In this document: piece after piece, positions 34,870-42,628 of the stretch
How the letters are laid out: each line of letters starts with the position of its first letter
Numbering within the stretch: position 1 is the stretch's first letter
Assembly: GCF_003387575.1 (NCBI RefSeq)
Contig: NZ_QUAB01000016.1
Coordinates: forward strand, 1 to 64,000
DNA length: 64,000 bases
From: Microbacterium bovistercoris
GTDB lineage: Bacteria > Actinomycetota > Actinomycetes > Actinomycetales > Microbacteriaceae
Direction of reading: 5' to 3'
Position numbers and translations under genes: made by a program
Notes under the pieces: generated by a model
The model's input: only the letters and a program-made list of their open reading frames with translations
What the model was told of the DNA's origin: nothing
Database searches by the model: none

Positions 34870-35859
34870 CTACACGTCTCCGGGGGCCGCGGTCGATTCC
34901 CGCCACTGGATCGTGAGCAGATCGGCGGGGCGGGGCGGTGCCTCCGTGCCGCGCACGGCGGCGATCAGTCGTCGCATGGAGTAGGCGCCGAGGCGTTCGC
35001 GGTCCTGCCGCACGCTGGTGAGCGACGGTGAGAGGAAGGCGCTCTGCGGGTGGTCGTCCCACCCGGTGATGCTCATGTCGTCGGGCAGGCTCCAGCCTCG
35101 GCGGAGGGCGGCACGGATGGCCCCGGTGGCGATCACGTCGTTCGCTGCGATCACGGCAAGCGGTCGGGCGTCGTCCGGGAGCGCGGCCACGGCGGCCTCG
35201 CCGTCCTCGCCGCTCCAGTCGCCGTCGACGACGCCGAGTGAGGTCGCTCCGAGCTGTTCGACGGCGGTGAGATACGCCGCCCGCCGGGCGCGTGCGGACG
35301 GGAAGCTGTCGGGGCCGGCGAGGTGCAGGAACCGTCGGTGCCCCAGCCCGACCAGACGCTCGATCAGCTGGGCGACGGGCTGCGCGTCGGTGAATTCGCC
35401 GGCGGCGTGCATCTCCTCGTCGAACTCGCCGGCCGCGAGGACCACCGGCCCGTCGGGGGAGGGCTCTGATGACGGCAGCGGGGAGAATGCGAGCACGCCT
35501 TCGTACTGTCCCGAGTCCCGCACCTCGGCGACGCGCTCCTCGCGGGCGGCCGGATCCTGCGGGAGGCTCACGACTTCGACGACGTACCCGGCCTCCTCTG
35601 CCGCGGCCGCGGCACCCGGGATCAGGGTGAGCGGGATGACGCTGGCGATCGGGACGACGATCGCCAGTCGCCCCGTGCGGCGGGTGCGCATCGCCCGCGC
35701 GGCGAGGTTCGGGCGGTAGCCGAGCTCGGATGCCGCGCGCAGCACCTTCTCGCGCGTGGCATCCGAGATGCCGGCGCGGCCGGTGAATACGAATGAGACG
35801 GTCGACTGCGAGACGCCCGCCGCCCGGGCGACGTCATGGCTCGTGGGGCGATCGCCCAT
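34870..35859 (-). CDS. LacI-family transcriptional regulator (A)
   Basis: The product is 329 residues from ATG 35859, which has AGGAGG about 7 bases upstream; ATG 35865 abuts that site. The N-terminal HTH and hinge read TSHDVARAAGVSQSTVSFVF and YRPNLAARAMRTRRTGRL. A periplasmic-binding-like sensor domain follows, with DDMSITGWDDHPQSAFLSPS near the end. It is divergent from the Gfo/Idh-cupin cassette and lies upstream of the rhamnose genes on the same strand. It most simply controls the divergent cassette and itself; a role at rhamnose genes is also possible. Confidence 0.92.
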   Translation of the reverse strand: MGDRPTSHDVARAAGVSQSTVSFVFTGRAGISDATREKVLRAASELGYRPNLAARAMRTRRTGRLAIVVPIASVIPLTLIPGAAAAAEEAGYVVEVVSLPQDPAAREERVAEVRDSGQYEGVLAFSPLPSSEPSPDGPVVLAAGEFDEEMHAAGEFTDAQPVAQLIERLVGLGHRRFLHLAGPDSFPSARARRAAYLTAVEQLGATSLGVVDGDWSGEDGEAAVAALPDDARPLAVIAANDVIATGAIRAALRRGWSLPDDMSITGWDDHPQSAFLSPSLTSVRQDRERLGAYSMRRLIAAVRGTEAPPRPADLLTIQWRESTAAPGDV

Positions 35860-35964
35860 CGGCATCCTCCTCTTGACGAACTCGGAACCTGTCGGCCATG
35901 CTATCCATACGATTTAGTAATACGTAGTAGTTCACTCGGTCAATCAATGATGGATGAGGAGATC
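35860..35964. promoter_or_regulatory. Divergent control region of LacI (A) and the Gfo/Idh cassette
   Basis: On the minus strand TTGACC (35943-35938) and TACTAA (35919-35914) form an 18-bp-spaced promoter for the LacI gene. A near-palindrome TAATACGTAGTA (35918-35929, one mismatch, central CG) lies between them, a typical autoregulatory LacI site. It is AT-rich compared with its surroundings. The rightward promoter is not clear. Confidence 0.55.
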
Positions 35965-37092
35965 ATGCTCAGGATCGGGATCATCGGCACAGGCGGGATC
36001 GCGGATGCCCACATCGGCGGGTACCTCGCGTTCGGCGAGCAGTGCCAGATCGTGGCGCTCGCCGACGTGCTGCCGGGCAGGGCCACACAGAAGGCCGAGG
36101 CCTTCGGACTCGACGCCGCCGCCTACGACGACCCGGCGGCCATGATCGCCGATGCGGACCTCGACGTGGTGAGCATCTGCACCCCGCCATCCACGCACGC
36201 GGCGCTCGCGATCGCCGCGCTGGATGCCGGCATCCATGTGCTCGTGGAGAAGCCGATGGCGCCCTCGCTGGAGGAGTGCGACGCGATGCTCGCCGCGCAG
36301 GAGCGCTCCGGGCGCCTGCTGTCGGTCGTCGCGCAGAACCGGTTCCGCGACGATCTCGCGACCCTCAAGCACGTGGTGGGCTCCGGCATCCTCGGATCGA
36401 TCTCGCACGTGCGGGTGGACTCCGCGTGGTGGCGCGGACTGCCGTACTACGACCTGTGGTGGCGCGGCACGTGGGAGAAGGAGGGCGGCGGCTGCACGCT
36501 GAACCACGCCATCCACCACATCGACCTGCTGCTCTGGCTGCTGGGGCGGCCCGCCGAGGTCACCGCGATGCTCGCGAACACCCAGCACGACAACGCCGAG
36601 GTCGAGGACCTTTCGGTGGCCGTGCTGCGCTATGACACCGGCCTCGCGCAGCTGACCAGCTCGGTGGTGCACCACGGCGAGCAGCAGGAGATCGTGATCC
36701 AGGGCGCGAACGCCCGCATCTCGCAGCCGTGGTCGGTCGCAGCCGAGCGGTCCAGACCCGACGGGTTCCCCGAACCCGATGGCGATGCTCGCCTCGTCGA
36801 CCGGATCGAGACGCTGGTGGCGGAGCGCGAGCCGCTCACGCACCACGGCCACGCGGGGCAGATCGGCGACCTGCTCGCCGCGATCCGCGAGGGCCGGGAC
36901 CCGATCTCCACCGGCCAGGACGGCCGCAACGCGGTCGAGGTGGTCACCGCGATCTACAAGGCCGGCTTCGAGCACGAGTTCGTCGCACTGCCCCTGCCGG
37001 CATCCGACCCGTACTACCGTGCCGGTCAGCTCGTCGCGCACGCACCGCACTTCCACGAGAAGCAGCGCTCGTTGATCGAGGCCGCATCATGA
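35965..37092 (+). CDS. Gfo/Idh/MocA-family oxidoreductase (cassette 1)
   Basis: The product is about 375 residues from ATG 35965, just after AGGAG; in-frame ATGs at 35947 and 35950 are alternatives without an SD. The Rossmann motif is LRIGIIGTGGIADAHIGGYL. The conserved EKP of the family is VLVEKPMAPSLEECDAML. The C-terminal sheet contains EGGGCTLNHAIHHIDLLLWL, where His residues shape the active site. It is presumably an NAD(P)-dependent sugar or polyol dehydrogenase. ATGA overlap with the cupin gene shows coupling. Substrate unknown. Confidence 0.88.
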   Translation: MLRIGIIGTGGIADAHIGGYLAFGEQCQIVALADVLPGRATQKAEAFGLDAAAYDDPAAMIADADLDVVSICTPPSTHAALAIAALDAGIHVLVEKPMAPSLEECDAMLAAQERSGRLLSVVAQNRFRDDLATLKHVVGSGILGSISHVRVDSAWWRGLPYYDLWWRGTWEKEGGGCTLNHAIHHIDLLLWLLGRPAEVTAMLANTQHDNAEVEDLSVAVLRYDTGLAQLTSSVVHHGEQQEIVIQGANARISQPWSVAAERSRPDGFPEPDGDARLVDRIETLVAEREPLTHHGHAGQIGDLLAAIREGRDPISTGQDGRNAVEVVTAIYKAGFEHEFVALPLPASDPYYRAGQLVAHAPHFHEKQRSLIEAAS

Positions 37093-37820
37093 GCTTCCCG
37101 GGCGGGACCTCGGTGTCGCACCTCGACGTGTACTCCGATGCGGCGGGCGATGGGATCTGCGGCGGCAGCCCGCACCTGCACCTGGTGTCGACCGAGGCGT
37201 ACCTCGTCGTCTCGGGCGAGGGGGAGCTGCAGAGCATCGACGGCGAGGGATACCGCGAGACGCCACTCACAGCCGGGTCAGTGGTGTGGTTCACGCCGGG
37301 CACGATCCACCGCGCGGTGAACAACGGCGGACTGCGCGTGGTCGTGCTGATGAGCAACGCCGGGCTGCCCGAGGCGGGCGACGCCGTGATGACGTTTCCC
37401 GCGGAGGTGGTGGCGGATGCTGCGGCCTACGCCGAAGCGGCATCGCTGGGCGCCCCGCAGGAGCAGGCCGGGCGCGCCGCCCGGCGCCGCGACCTCGCGG
37501 TCGCTGGGTTCGAGGTGCTGCGGGATGCCGCGCTCGCCGGCGATCCGGCACCGCTGGCGGCCTTCCATGCTGCCGCCGGTGCGCTCGTGCGGGAGCGTGC
37601 CGCCGCCTGGCCCGGCCTGGTGGCGGCTGGACCGCTCGCCCAGGCCCAGGAGTCGCTGGCCCTGGCATCCGCCGTGGCCGCAGGCGATGTCGGGCATCTC
37701 GCGACGGCCCGCGTGCACGAGGCCGCCGCATCGACAGGCGAGCGACGCTTCGGCATGTGCGGACGGTTGCGCACCTACGACGTCACAGCTGTTCCCACTG
37801 ATCAGGAGTCCTCACGATGA
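37089..37820 (+). CDS. Cupin-domain protein
   Basis: The product is 243 residues. The first half is a cupin barrel with metal-binding pattern GGSPHLHLVSTEAYLVVSGE and a second motif FTPGTIHRAVNN, so two His, one Glu and a further His are available. The second half is an alpha-helical region rich in Ala that I do not recognise. It overlaps both neighbours by 4 bp and sits between two Gfo/Idh/MocA oxidoreductases. A sugar epimerase/isomerase or a sensor role is possible; neither is shown by the sequence. Confidence 0.8.
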   Translation: MSFPGGTSVSHLDVYSDAAGDGICGGSPHLHLVSTEAYLVVSGEGELQSIDGEGYRETPLTAGSVVWFTPGTIHRAVNNGGLRVVVLMSNAGLPEAGDAVMTFPAEVVADAAAYAEAASLGAPQEQAGRAARRRDLAVAGFEVLRDAALAGDPAPLAAFHAAAGALVRERAAAWPGLVAAGPLAQAQESLALASAVAAGDVGHLATARVHEAAASTGERRFGMCGRLRTYDVTAVPTDQESSR

Positions 37821-38899
37821 CCTTCACCTTCGACCCCCTTCCCACTCCTGTCGTGGATCCCGGCGAGTTCGTCTTCGCCGCCGTCGGTCTCGACCATGGG
37901 CACATCTTCGGCATGGTCGAGGGGCTGATCGGGGCCGGCGGCACGCTGTCGCTCGTGCACGACTCCGATCCCGAGCGGGCGGCCGCCTTCGCTGCGCGGT
38001 ACCCGGGTGCGCGGGTCGCGGCCTCTGAGCAGGAGGTGCTCGAAGATCGCGACGTCCGTCTCGTCGCGAGTGCCGCGATCGCCGGCGACCGTGCGCCGCT
38101 CGGTGTGCGGGTGCTCGATGCGGGCAAGGACTTCTTCAGCGACAAGCCCGCCATCACGAGCTCCGCGCAGCTCGCCGCCGCGCGCGCGGCCGTGGAGCGC
38201 ACCGGCGGGATCTTCGCGGTCTACTACGGCGAGCGACTTCAGTCGGAGGCCGCGCTGCTGGCCGGCCAGCTCATCGACCAGGGCGCGATCGGGCGAGTGC
38301 TGCAGGTCGCCTCGTTCGGACCGCATCGGGTCGGCACCGGACGGCCGGACTGGTTCTTCGAGCCGGACCGCTACGGCGGCATCCTCTGCGACATCGGCAG
38401 CCACAACTTCGAGCAGATGCTGCAGTTCACGGGCGCGACCGGCGGTGAGATCGTCAGCGCGACCGTCGCCAACTACGCGCACCCGGAGACACCTGGACTG
38501 CAGGACTTCGGCGATGCGCACGTCGTGCTCGACAACGGAACCACGGGATACGTGCGGGTGGACTGGTTCACCCCAGACGGGCTCGGTATGTGGGGCGATG
38601 GGCGCACGCTCATCCTCGGTGCTGACGGCTACATCGAGCTGCGCAAGTACATCGACATCACCACCGATAACGGGGGCGACCAGGTGCTGCTCGTCAACCA
38701 GGACGGCCAGTACCGCTTCGATGCGGCAGGAAAGACCGGATTCCCGTACTTCGGCCGGCTGATCAGGGACTGCCTCGACCGCACCGAGACCGCGATGACG
38801 CAGGAGCACGCGTTCATGGCCGCGGAGCTGAGCATCCGGGCGCAGGAGCAGGCGCGGGTGCTGGCGGGGATGGCCACGGCCGTCGGGCCGGTTCGCTGA
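37817..38899 (+). CDS. Gfo/Idh/MocA-family oxidoreductase (cassette 2)
   Basis: The product is 360 residues. The N-terminal Rossmann region is atypical: FVFAAVGLDHGHIFGMVEGL replaces the GxGxxG loop, as in the branch that begins AxxGLxHxHI. The catalytic EKP position reads FFSDKPAITS. The C-terminal domain has YGGILCDIGSHNFEQML with conserved Asp and His. Together with the overlapping cupin and first oxidoreductase it forms a three-gene cassette. Paired Gfo/Idh/MocA enzymes often act in succession on one sugar through a keto intermediate; the sugar is unknown. Confidence 0.87.
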   Translation: MTFTFDPLPTPVVDPGEFVFAAVGLDHGHIFGMVEGLIGAGGTLSLVHDSDPERAAAFAARYPGARVAASEQEVLEDRDVRLVASAAIAGDRAPLGVRVLDAGKDFFSDKPAITSSAQLAAARAAVERTGGIFAVYYGERLQSEAALLAGQLIDQGAIGRVLQVASFGPHRVGTGRPDWFFEPDRYGGILCDIGSHNFEQMLQFTGATGGEIVSATVANYAHPETPGLQDFGDAHVVLDNGTTGYVRVDWFTPDGLGMWGDGRTLILGADGYIELRKYIDITTDNGGDQVLLVNQDGQYRFDAAGKTGFPYFGRLIRDCLDRTETAMTQEHAFMAAELSIRAQEQARVLAGMATAVGPVR

Positions 38900-38934
38900 G
38901 CGCAGGAGCTTCGCTGAGCGCAGGAACTTCACCG

Positions 38935-39023
38935 AGATAGACCGGAGCGGCGCCTCCTTCTGCTCCGGTCTCAATTGTGGCGGGTGTTTCGTCGGCCGCA
39001 CCCGCAACGAGTGAGACCGGAGC
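38935..39023. repeat. Family A palindromic repeat (one full and one half copy)
   Basis: A full 62-bp copy (38962-39023) runs from GCTCCGGTCTCAAT to GTGAGACCGGAGC with inner arms GGCGGGTG and CACCCGCAAC-like CCGCACCCGCAAC. A half copy (GATAGACCGGAGCGG) precedes it at 38936-38950. They occupy the gap between the convergent Gfo/Idh cassette and the hydrolase gene. Confidence 0.8.
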
Positions 39024-39104
39024 GGATGACGGCATCCTCGGTTCTTGCGGTGACGGGGCGGTACCGTTCACGGCCTGCAGCCGCAGCGCATCCGTCCTCG
39101 CCGT

Positions 39105-39956
39105 TCAGGCCACGAGGGCCGCGATGCGGGTGGCGAAGCGGTCGATCGTGCGCGCGGCGGCATCCTCTTCGGGCCGGTTCAGGTGGCCGTGCCGGGTGCC
39201 GGGCTCGGTGAACAGCTGCACGCCGCGGCCGGCGTCCTTCAGCGTCGCGGCGAACTGCTCGCCCGACGGTCGCAGCCCGTCGACCTCGCTGTTGACGATG
39301 ATGGTCGGCGGGAAGTCCGCGAGCTCGGATGCCGTGGCGAGGCCGGGAACCGCCGGCAGCGGCGCGTTCTCGACGGGGCCGCCGAGGTAGTTCTCGTACA
39401 TGTTGAGGATCACGTCCGGCGGGAATCCGCCGCGATCCGCGTCGGCGTCGAGCACCACGCGCGTCTCTGCGGACGGCTCGCCCTGGATCGCGTGCAGCGT
39501 CGGGTAGGCGAGCACCGCGAGCGCGACGCCGTCGTCGGTGCCGGCGAGGCGCAGTGCCGCGCCGGCAGCGAGATTCGCGCCCGCGCTCGCGCCGCCGACG
39601 GCGATCGCGTCGGAGCGGATGCCGAGATCGCCGGCGTGCGCGCGCATCCAGCGGATGGCGCTGACCATGTCGTCGGAGCCGGCCGGGTAGATGTGGCCGG
39701 GCTCTTCCTTCACGCCGGGGTGGAAGTCCTCCGGTTTCGGCGCGAGCCGGTAGTCGACAGAGACGACCGTCGTGCCCCGGGCGGCGAGCTGCTGGGCGAC
39801 CCAGTCGCCTTCGGGCATGTCGATGTCACCGAACAGGAAACCTCCGCCGTGCGCCCAGACGAGTCCGGTGCCGTTCGGATCCGTGGCCGGGTACACGCGC
39901 ACGAGCCCGTCGGCGGCGAGGTAGGGCGCGGTGGATTCCGCAGTCAGGTCGCTCAT
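39105..39956 (-). CDS. Alpha/beta hydrolase, hormone-sensitive-lipase type
   Basis: The product is 283 residues. The oxyanion-hole motif HGGGFLFGD and the nucleophile elbow GGASAGANLAAG define the fold-3 (HSL) family. The acid/His end is IIVNSEVDGLRPSGEQF and TRHGHLN. No secretion signal is visible, so it acts inside the cell. The ATG at 39956 overlaps the rhaI stop (ATGA) and is preceded by GGGGAG. Co-transcription with rhamnose isomerase suggests an esterase acting on substituted (for example acetylated) rhamnose or oligosaccharides; that is inference. Confidence 0.88.
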   Translation of the reverse strand: MSDLTAESTAPYLAADGLVRVYPATDPNGTGLVWAHGGGFLFGDIDMPEGDWVAQQLAARGTTVVSVDYRLAPKPEDFHPGVKEEPGHIYPAGSDDMVSAIRWMRAHAGDLGIRSDAIAVGGASAGANLAAGAALRLAGTDDGVALAVLAYPTLHAIQGEPSAETRVVLDADADRGGFPPDVILNMYENYLGGPVENAPLPAVPGLATASELADFPPTIIVNSEVDGLRPSGEQFAATLKDAGRGVQLFTEPGTRHGHLNRPEEDAAARTIDRFATRIAALVA

Positions 39957-41119
39957 GCTCCCCATCCTGCCTGAACTCCGCCGACGCGGTCGGCGGCGAT
40001 GCGCTGCTGGTAGCCGGATGCGGCGTACGCGGCCATCGGGTCGGAGGGCAGCCCGCGCGACTCGCGCCACGCGGCCAGGGCGGGACGGACATCGGTGTAG
40101 AACGCGTCCATGAACACGGCGTTGGCGGTGAGCACGTCGTTCGCCGTCTGCGCGGCGGCGAGCGCGTCGCGGTCGACGAGCAGGGCGCGGGCGGTCATCT
40201 CCTGCACGTTCAGCACCGAGCGGATCTGCCCGGGGATCTTGTCCTCGATGTTGTGGCACTGGTCGAGCATGAACGCCACGTCGGGGTTGTTCAGACCGCC
40301 GCCGCGCACCACCTCGAACAGGATGCGGAACAGCTGGAACGGGTCGGCCGCGCCGACGATCAGGTCGTCGTCGGCGTAGAAGCGCGAATTGAAGTCGAAC
40401 GAGCCGAGCTTGCCCAGACGCAGCAGCTGCATCACGATGAACTCGATGTTGGTGCCGGGGGCGTGGTGGCCGGTGTCCAGGCACACCATCGCCTTGTCGC
40501 CGAGGGAGGCCACCTGCGCGTAGCTCGTCCCCCAGTCGGGAACGTCGGTGTGATAGAAGGCCGGCTCGAAGAACTTGTACTCCAGCACCAGGCGCTGGTC
40601 GTCGCCGAGGCGCGCGTAGATCTGCTGCAGCGAGTCCTGCAGGCGGTCCTGGCGGGCGCGCATGTCGTTCTGCCCGGGGTAGTTCGAGCCCTCGGCGAGC
40701 CAGATCTTCAGATCTCGCGAGCCGGTCGCGTGCATGACGTCGATGCACGCGAAGTGGTGGTCGATCGCCTTCTGCCGGATCGCATCGTCCTCGTGCGTCA
40801 GCGCGCCGAACTTGTAGTCCTCGTCCTGGAAGGTGTTCGAGTTGATGGTGCCCAGCGCGACGTCGTGGTCCTCGGCGTGCTTCCGCAGGTCGTCGAAGTC
40901 GCACATGTCCCAGGGGATGTGCAGGGCGACCGTCGGCGCCAAGGCGGTGTACCTGTGCACCTGGGCGGCGTCCGCGATCTTCTCGAACGGGTCGCGCGGG
41001 GTGCCCGGCGTGCCGAACACGCGGAAGCGGGTGCCGGAGTTGCCGAAGGCCCAGGAGGGCAGTTCGATCGCCTGGCGCTCCAGCTCGGCGCGGATGTCGG
41101 GGGACAGCTCTGTCATCAT
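39953..41119 (-). CDS. rhaI: L-rhamnose isomerase
   Basis: The product is about 388 residues and belongs to the TIM-barrel isomerase branch found in Pseudomonas and Actinobacteria rather than the E. coli RhaA type. Features are VALHIPWDMCDFDDLRKHAE, the metal/active-site runs LEYKFFEPAFYHTDVPDWG, VCLDTGHHAPGTNIEF, and GSFDFNSRFYADDDLIVGAA. It converts L-rhamnose to L-rhamnulose. Several in-frame ATGs exist (41143, 41131, 41119, 41116); 41119 lies downstream of the operator. The stop overlaps the hydrolase start. It is divergent from LacI (B). Confidence 0.95.
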   Translation of the reverse strand: MMTELSPDIRAELERQAIELPSWAFGNSGTRFRVFGTPGTPRDPFEKIADAAQVHRYTALAPTVALHIPWDMCDFDDLRKHAEDHDVALGTINSNTFQDEDYKFGALTHEDDAIRQKAIDHHFACIDVMHATGSRDLKIWLAEGSNYPGQNDMRARQDRLQDSLQQIYARLGDDQRLVLEYKFFEPAFYHTDVPDWGTSYAQVASLGDKAMVCLDTGHHAPGTNIEFIVMQLLRLGKLGSFDFNSRFYADDDLIVGAADPFQLFRILFEVVRGGGLNNPDVAFMLDQCHNIEDKIPGQIRSVLNVQEMTARALLVDRDALAAAQTANDVLTANAVFMDAFYTDVRPALAAWRESRGLPSDPMAAYAASGYQQRIAADRVGGVQAGWGA

Positions 41120-41202
41120 CGCTCGATTCATGAATCGTTTCATAAAGTCTGATTCGAGGATAGGATGCCCCTGATGATCTCGTCAAGCTCCGGGGGTGCG
41201 CA
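41120..41202. promoter_or_regulatory. rhaI / LacI (B) divergent promoters with operator
   Basis: Leftward, TTGACG (41186-41181) and TATCCT (41162-41157), 18 bp apart, drive rhaI. Rightward, TTTCAT (41137-41142) and TAGGAT (41161-41166), 18 bp apart, could drive the LacI gene. The operator TGAATCGTTTCA (41131-41142) lies just after the rhaI start point and over the -35 of the LacI promoter, so one site could repress both. Confidence 0.75.
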
Positions 41203-42177
41203 GTGGTCAGCGTGAAAGACGTCGCGGCCGCGGCGCAGGTGTCGGTGGGCACCGTGTCGAACGTGCTCAACCGGCCCGATCGGGTCGCGGCCGGCACCGT
41301 GGAGCGCGTGCGGCGAGCCATCGACGAACTCGGCTTCGTGCGCAACGACGCCGCCCGCCAGCTGCGCGCCGGCCGCAGCCGCAGCCTCGGGCTCATCGTG
41401 CACGACCTGGCCAACCCGTTCTTCGCCGCGATCGCCCGCAGTGCCGAGGCGCGCGCCGCGCAGGAGGGGCTCTCCCTGCTGGTGGCAGGCAGCGACGGCG
41501 ACGCCGAGCGCGAGGCGCGGTACCTCTCGCTGTTCGCGGAGCAGCGCGCATCGGGCGTCCTGGTGGCGCCGATCGGGGGAGAGGAGGCGATCATCGAGCA
41601 CCTCGAGCACAGCGGGATCCCCGCCGTGCTCGTCGATCGCGACGCCGAGACCGACACGCTCTCGTCGGTCGCCGTCGACGACATCGAGGGTGGCCGGCTC
41701 GCCGTGGCGCACCTGATCGCCCAGGGACGAGGCCGAATCGCCTTCGCCGGCGGCCCGGATGCCGTGCATCAGGTGCGCGATCGTCATCTCGGCGCGCAGG
41801 CCGCGGTCGCGGCATCCGGCGCCACGCTCGAGCGACTGCCCAGCCCGACCCTGACCGTCGAGGACGGCCGCCGCATCGGCGAGGACCTGCTCGCGCGCCC
41901 CGCCGCCCAGCGACCCGACGGCGTGTTCGCGGCGAACGACCTGGTCGCCCTCGGACTCATCCAGTCGCTGGTGATGTCGGGCAGCGTGCGGATGCCGCAG
42001 GACGTGGCGCTCGTCGGCTACGACGACATCGACTTCGCGCCGGCGGCGGTCGTGCCGCTCACCTCGGTGCGCCAGCCCGCCGCCGACATCGGCGCCAGCG
42101 CGGTGGAACTGCTGCTCGGCGGCGAGCCGCGCCACGTGCGGTTCGTGCCCGAGCTCGTGCTGCGCGCGTCGGCCTGA
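41203..42177 (+). CDS. LacI-family transcriptional regulator (B), probable rhamnose repressor
   Basis: The product is 324 residues from GTG 41203; GTG 41212 is an alternative. The HTH is VSVKDVAAAAQVSVGTVSNV with hinge VRNDAARQLRAGRSRSLGLI. A sensor domain follows (IVHDLANPFFAAIARSAEAR; IPAVLVDRDAETDTLSSVAV; GVFAANDLVALGLIQ; VALVGYDDIDFAPAAVVPL). It is transcribed away from rhaI and next to rhamnose mutarotase. The shared operator TGAATCGTTTCA at rhaI and at the aldolase/dehydrogenase gene is its most likely target. Confidence 0.92.
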   Translation: MVSVKDVAAAAQVSVGTVSNVLNRPDRVAAGTVERVRRAIDELGFVRNDAARQLRAGRSRSLGLIVHDLANPFFAAIARSAEARAAQEGLSLLVAGSDGDAEREARYLSLFAEQRASGVLVAPIGGEEAIIEHLEHSGIPAVLVDRDAETDTLSSVAVDDIEGGRLAVAHLIAQGRGRIAFAGGPDAVHQVRDRHLGAQAAVAASGATLERLPSPTLTVEDGRRIGEDLLARPAAQRPDGVFAANDLVALGLIQSLVMSGSVRMPQDVALVGYDDIDFAPAAVVPLTSVRQPAADIGASAVELLLGGEPRHVRFVPELVLRASA

Positions 42178-42190
42178 GGAAGCCGTTGGG

Positions 42191-42529
42191 TCAGTCCGCC
42201 GCGGCGCGCTGATCGGCGAGGTTGAACACCTCCGTCAGCCGCACGGCGGCCTGATCCGGGCGGCCCTCCAGGCCGACGAAGAAACGCGCCATCTCGGCCT
42301 CCCACCGCGTGGCGACTGCGGATGCCGCGAGGTACGCCTGCGCGGCCTCGTCGTCGTCGGTCTCGTAATAGCCGACCAGGCGTCCGCCGTCGGCGAGGAA
42401 CAGCGAGTAGTTCCGCCGGCCGGATGCCGCGATCTCGGCGAGCATCTCCGGCCGGACCGGGGAGTGCCGCTCCAGGTACTCGTCGAGCAGTTCGGGTCGG
42501 ACCTGCAGTTCGAAGCAGACGCGGGTCAT
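42191..42529 (-). CDS. rhaM: L-rhamnose mutarotase
   Basis: The product is 112 residues, normal for the small ferredoxin-like RhaM/YiiL family. Signatures are RVCFELQVRPELLDEYLERH (with the conserved N-terminal strand), the catalytic His in HSPVRPEML, and NYSLFLADGGRLVGYYETDD. It interconverts alpha and beta anomers of L-rhamnose to feed the isomerase. ATG 42529 has GAAGGAA 4 bases upstream. It follows the giant lyase gene on the same strand, separated by a strong hairpin. Confidence 0.93.
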   Translation of the reverse strand: MTRVCFELQVRPELLDEYLERHSPVRPEMLAEIAASGRRNYSLFLADGGRLVGYYETDDDEAAQAYLAASAVATRWEAEMARFFVGLEGRPDQAAVRLTEVFNLADQRAAAD

Positions 42530-42570
42530 GGGGTTCCTTCTTCCGGGGTGTCTCTCATCATGCATCCGGA

Positions 42571-42617
42571 TCGCAGTTCGTCCCGCTCTCGCGACCGGAG
42601 AGCGGGACGACCTGCGA
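42571..42617. terminator. Strong hairpin after the rhamnogalacturonan lyase gene (family B repeat)
   Basis: Arms of 20 bases (42571-42590, TCGCAGTTCGTCCCGCTCTC, and 42598-42617) pair with one mismatch around a 7-base loop GCGACCG. It begins 12 bases after the lyase stop codon. No U-run follows. A decayed relative (GGTCGCACTTCGTCCCGCTT) lies at about 51824. It could terminate or process the lyase transcript before rhaM. Confidence 0.7.
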
Positions 42618-42628
42618 CCTGAGCGGGG

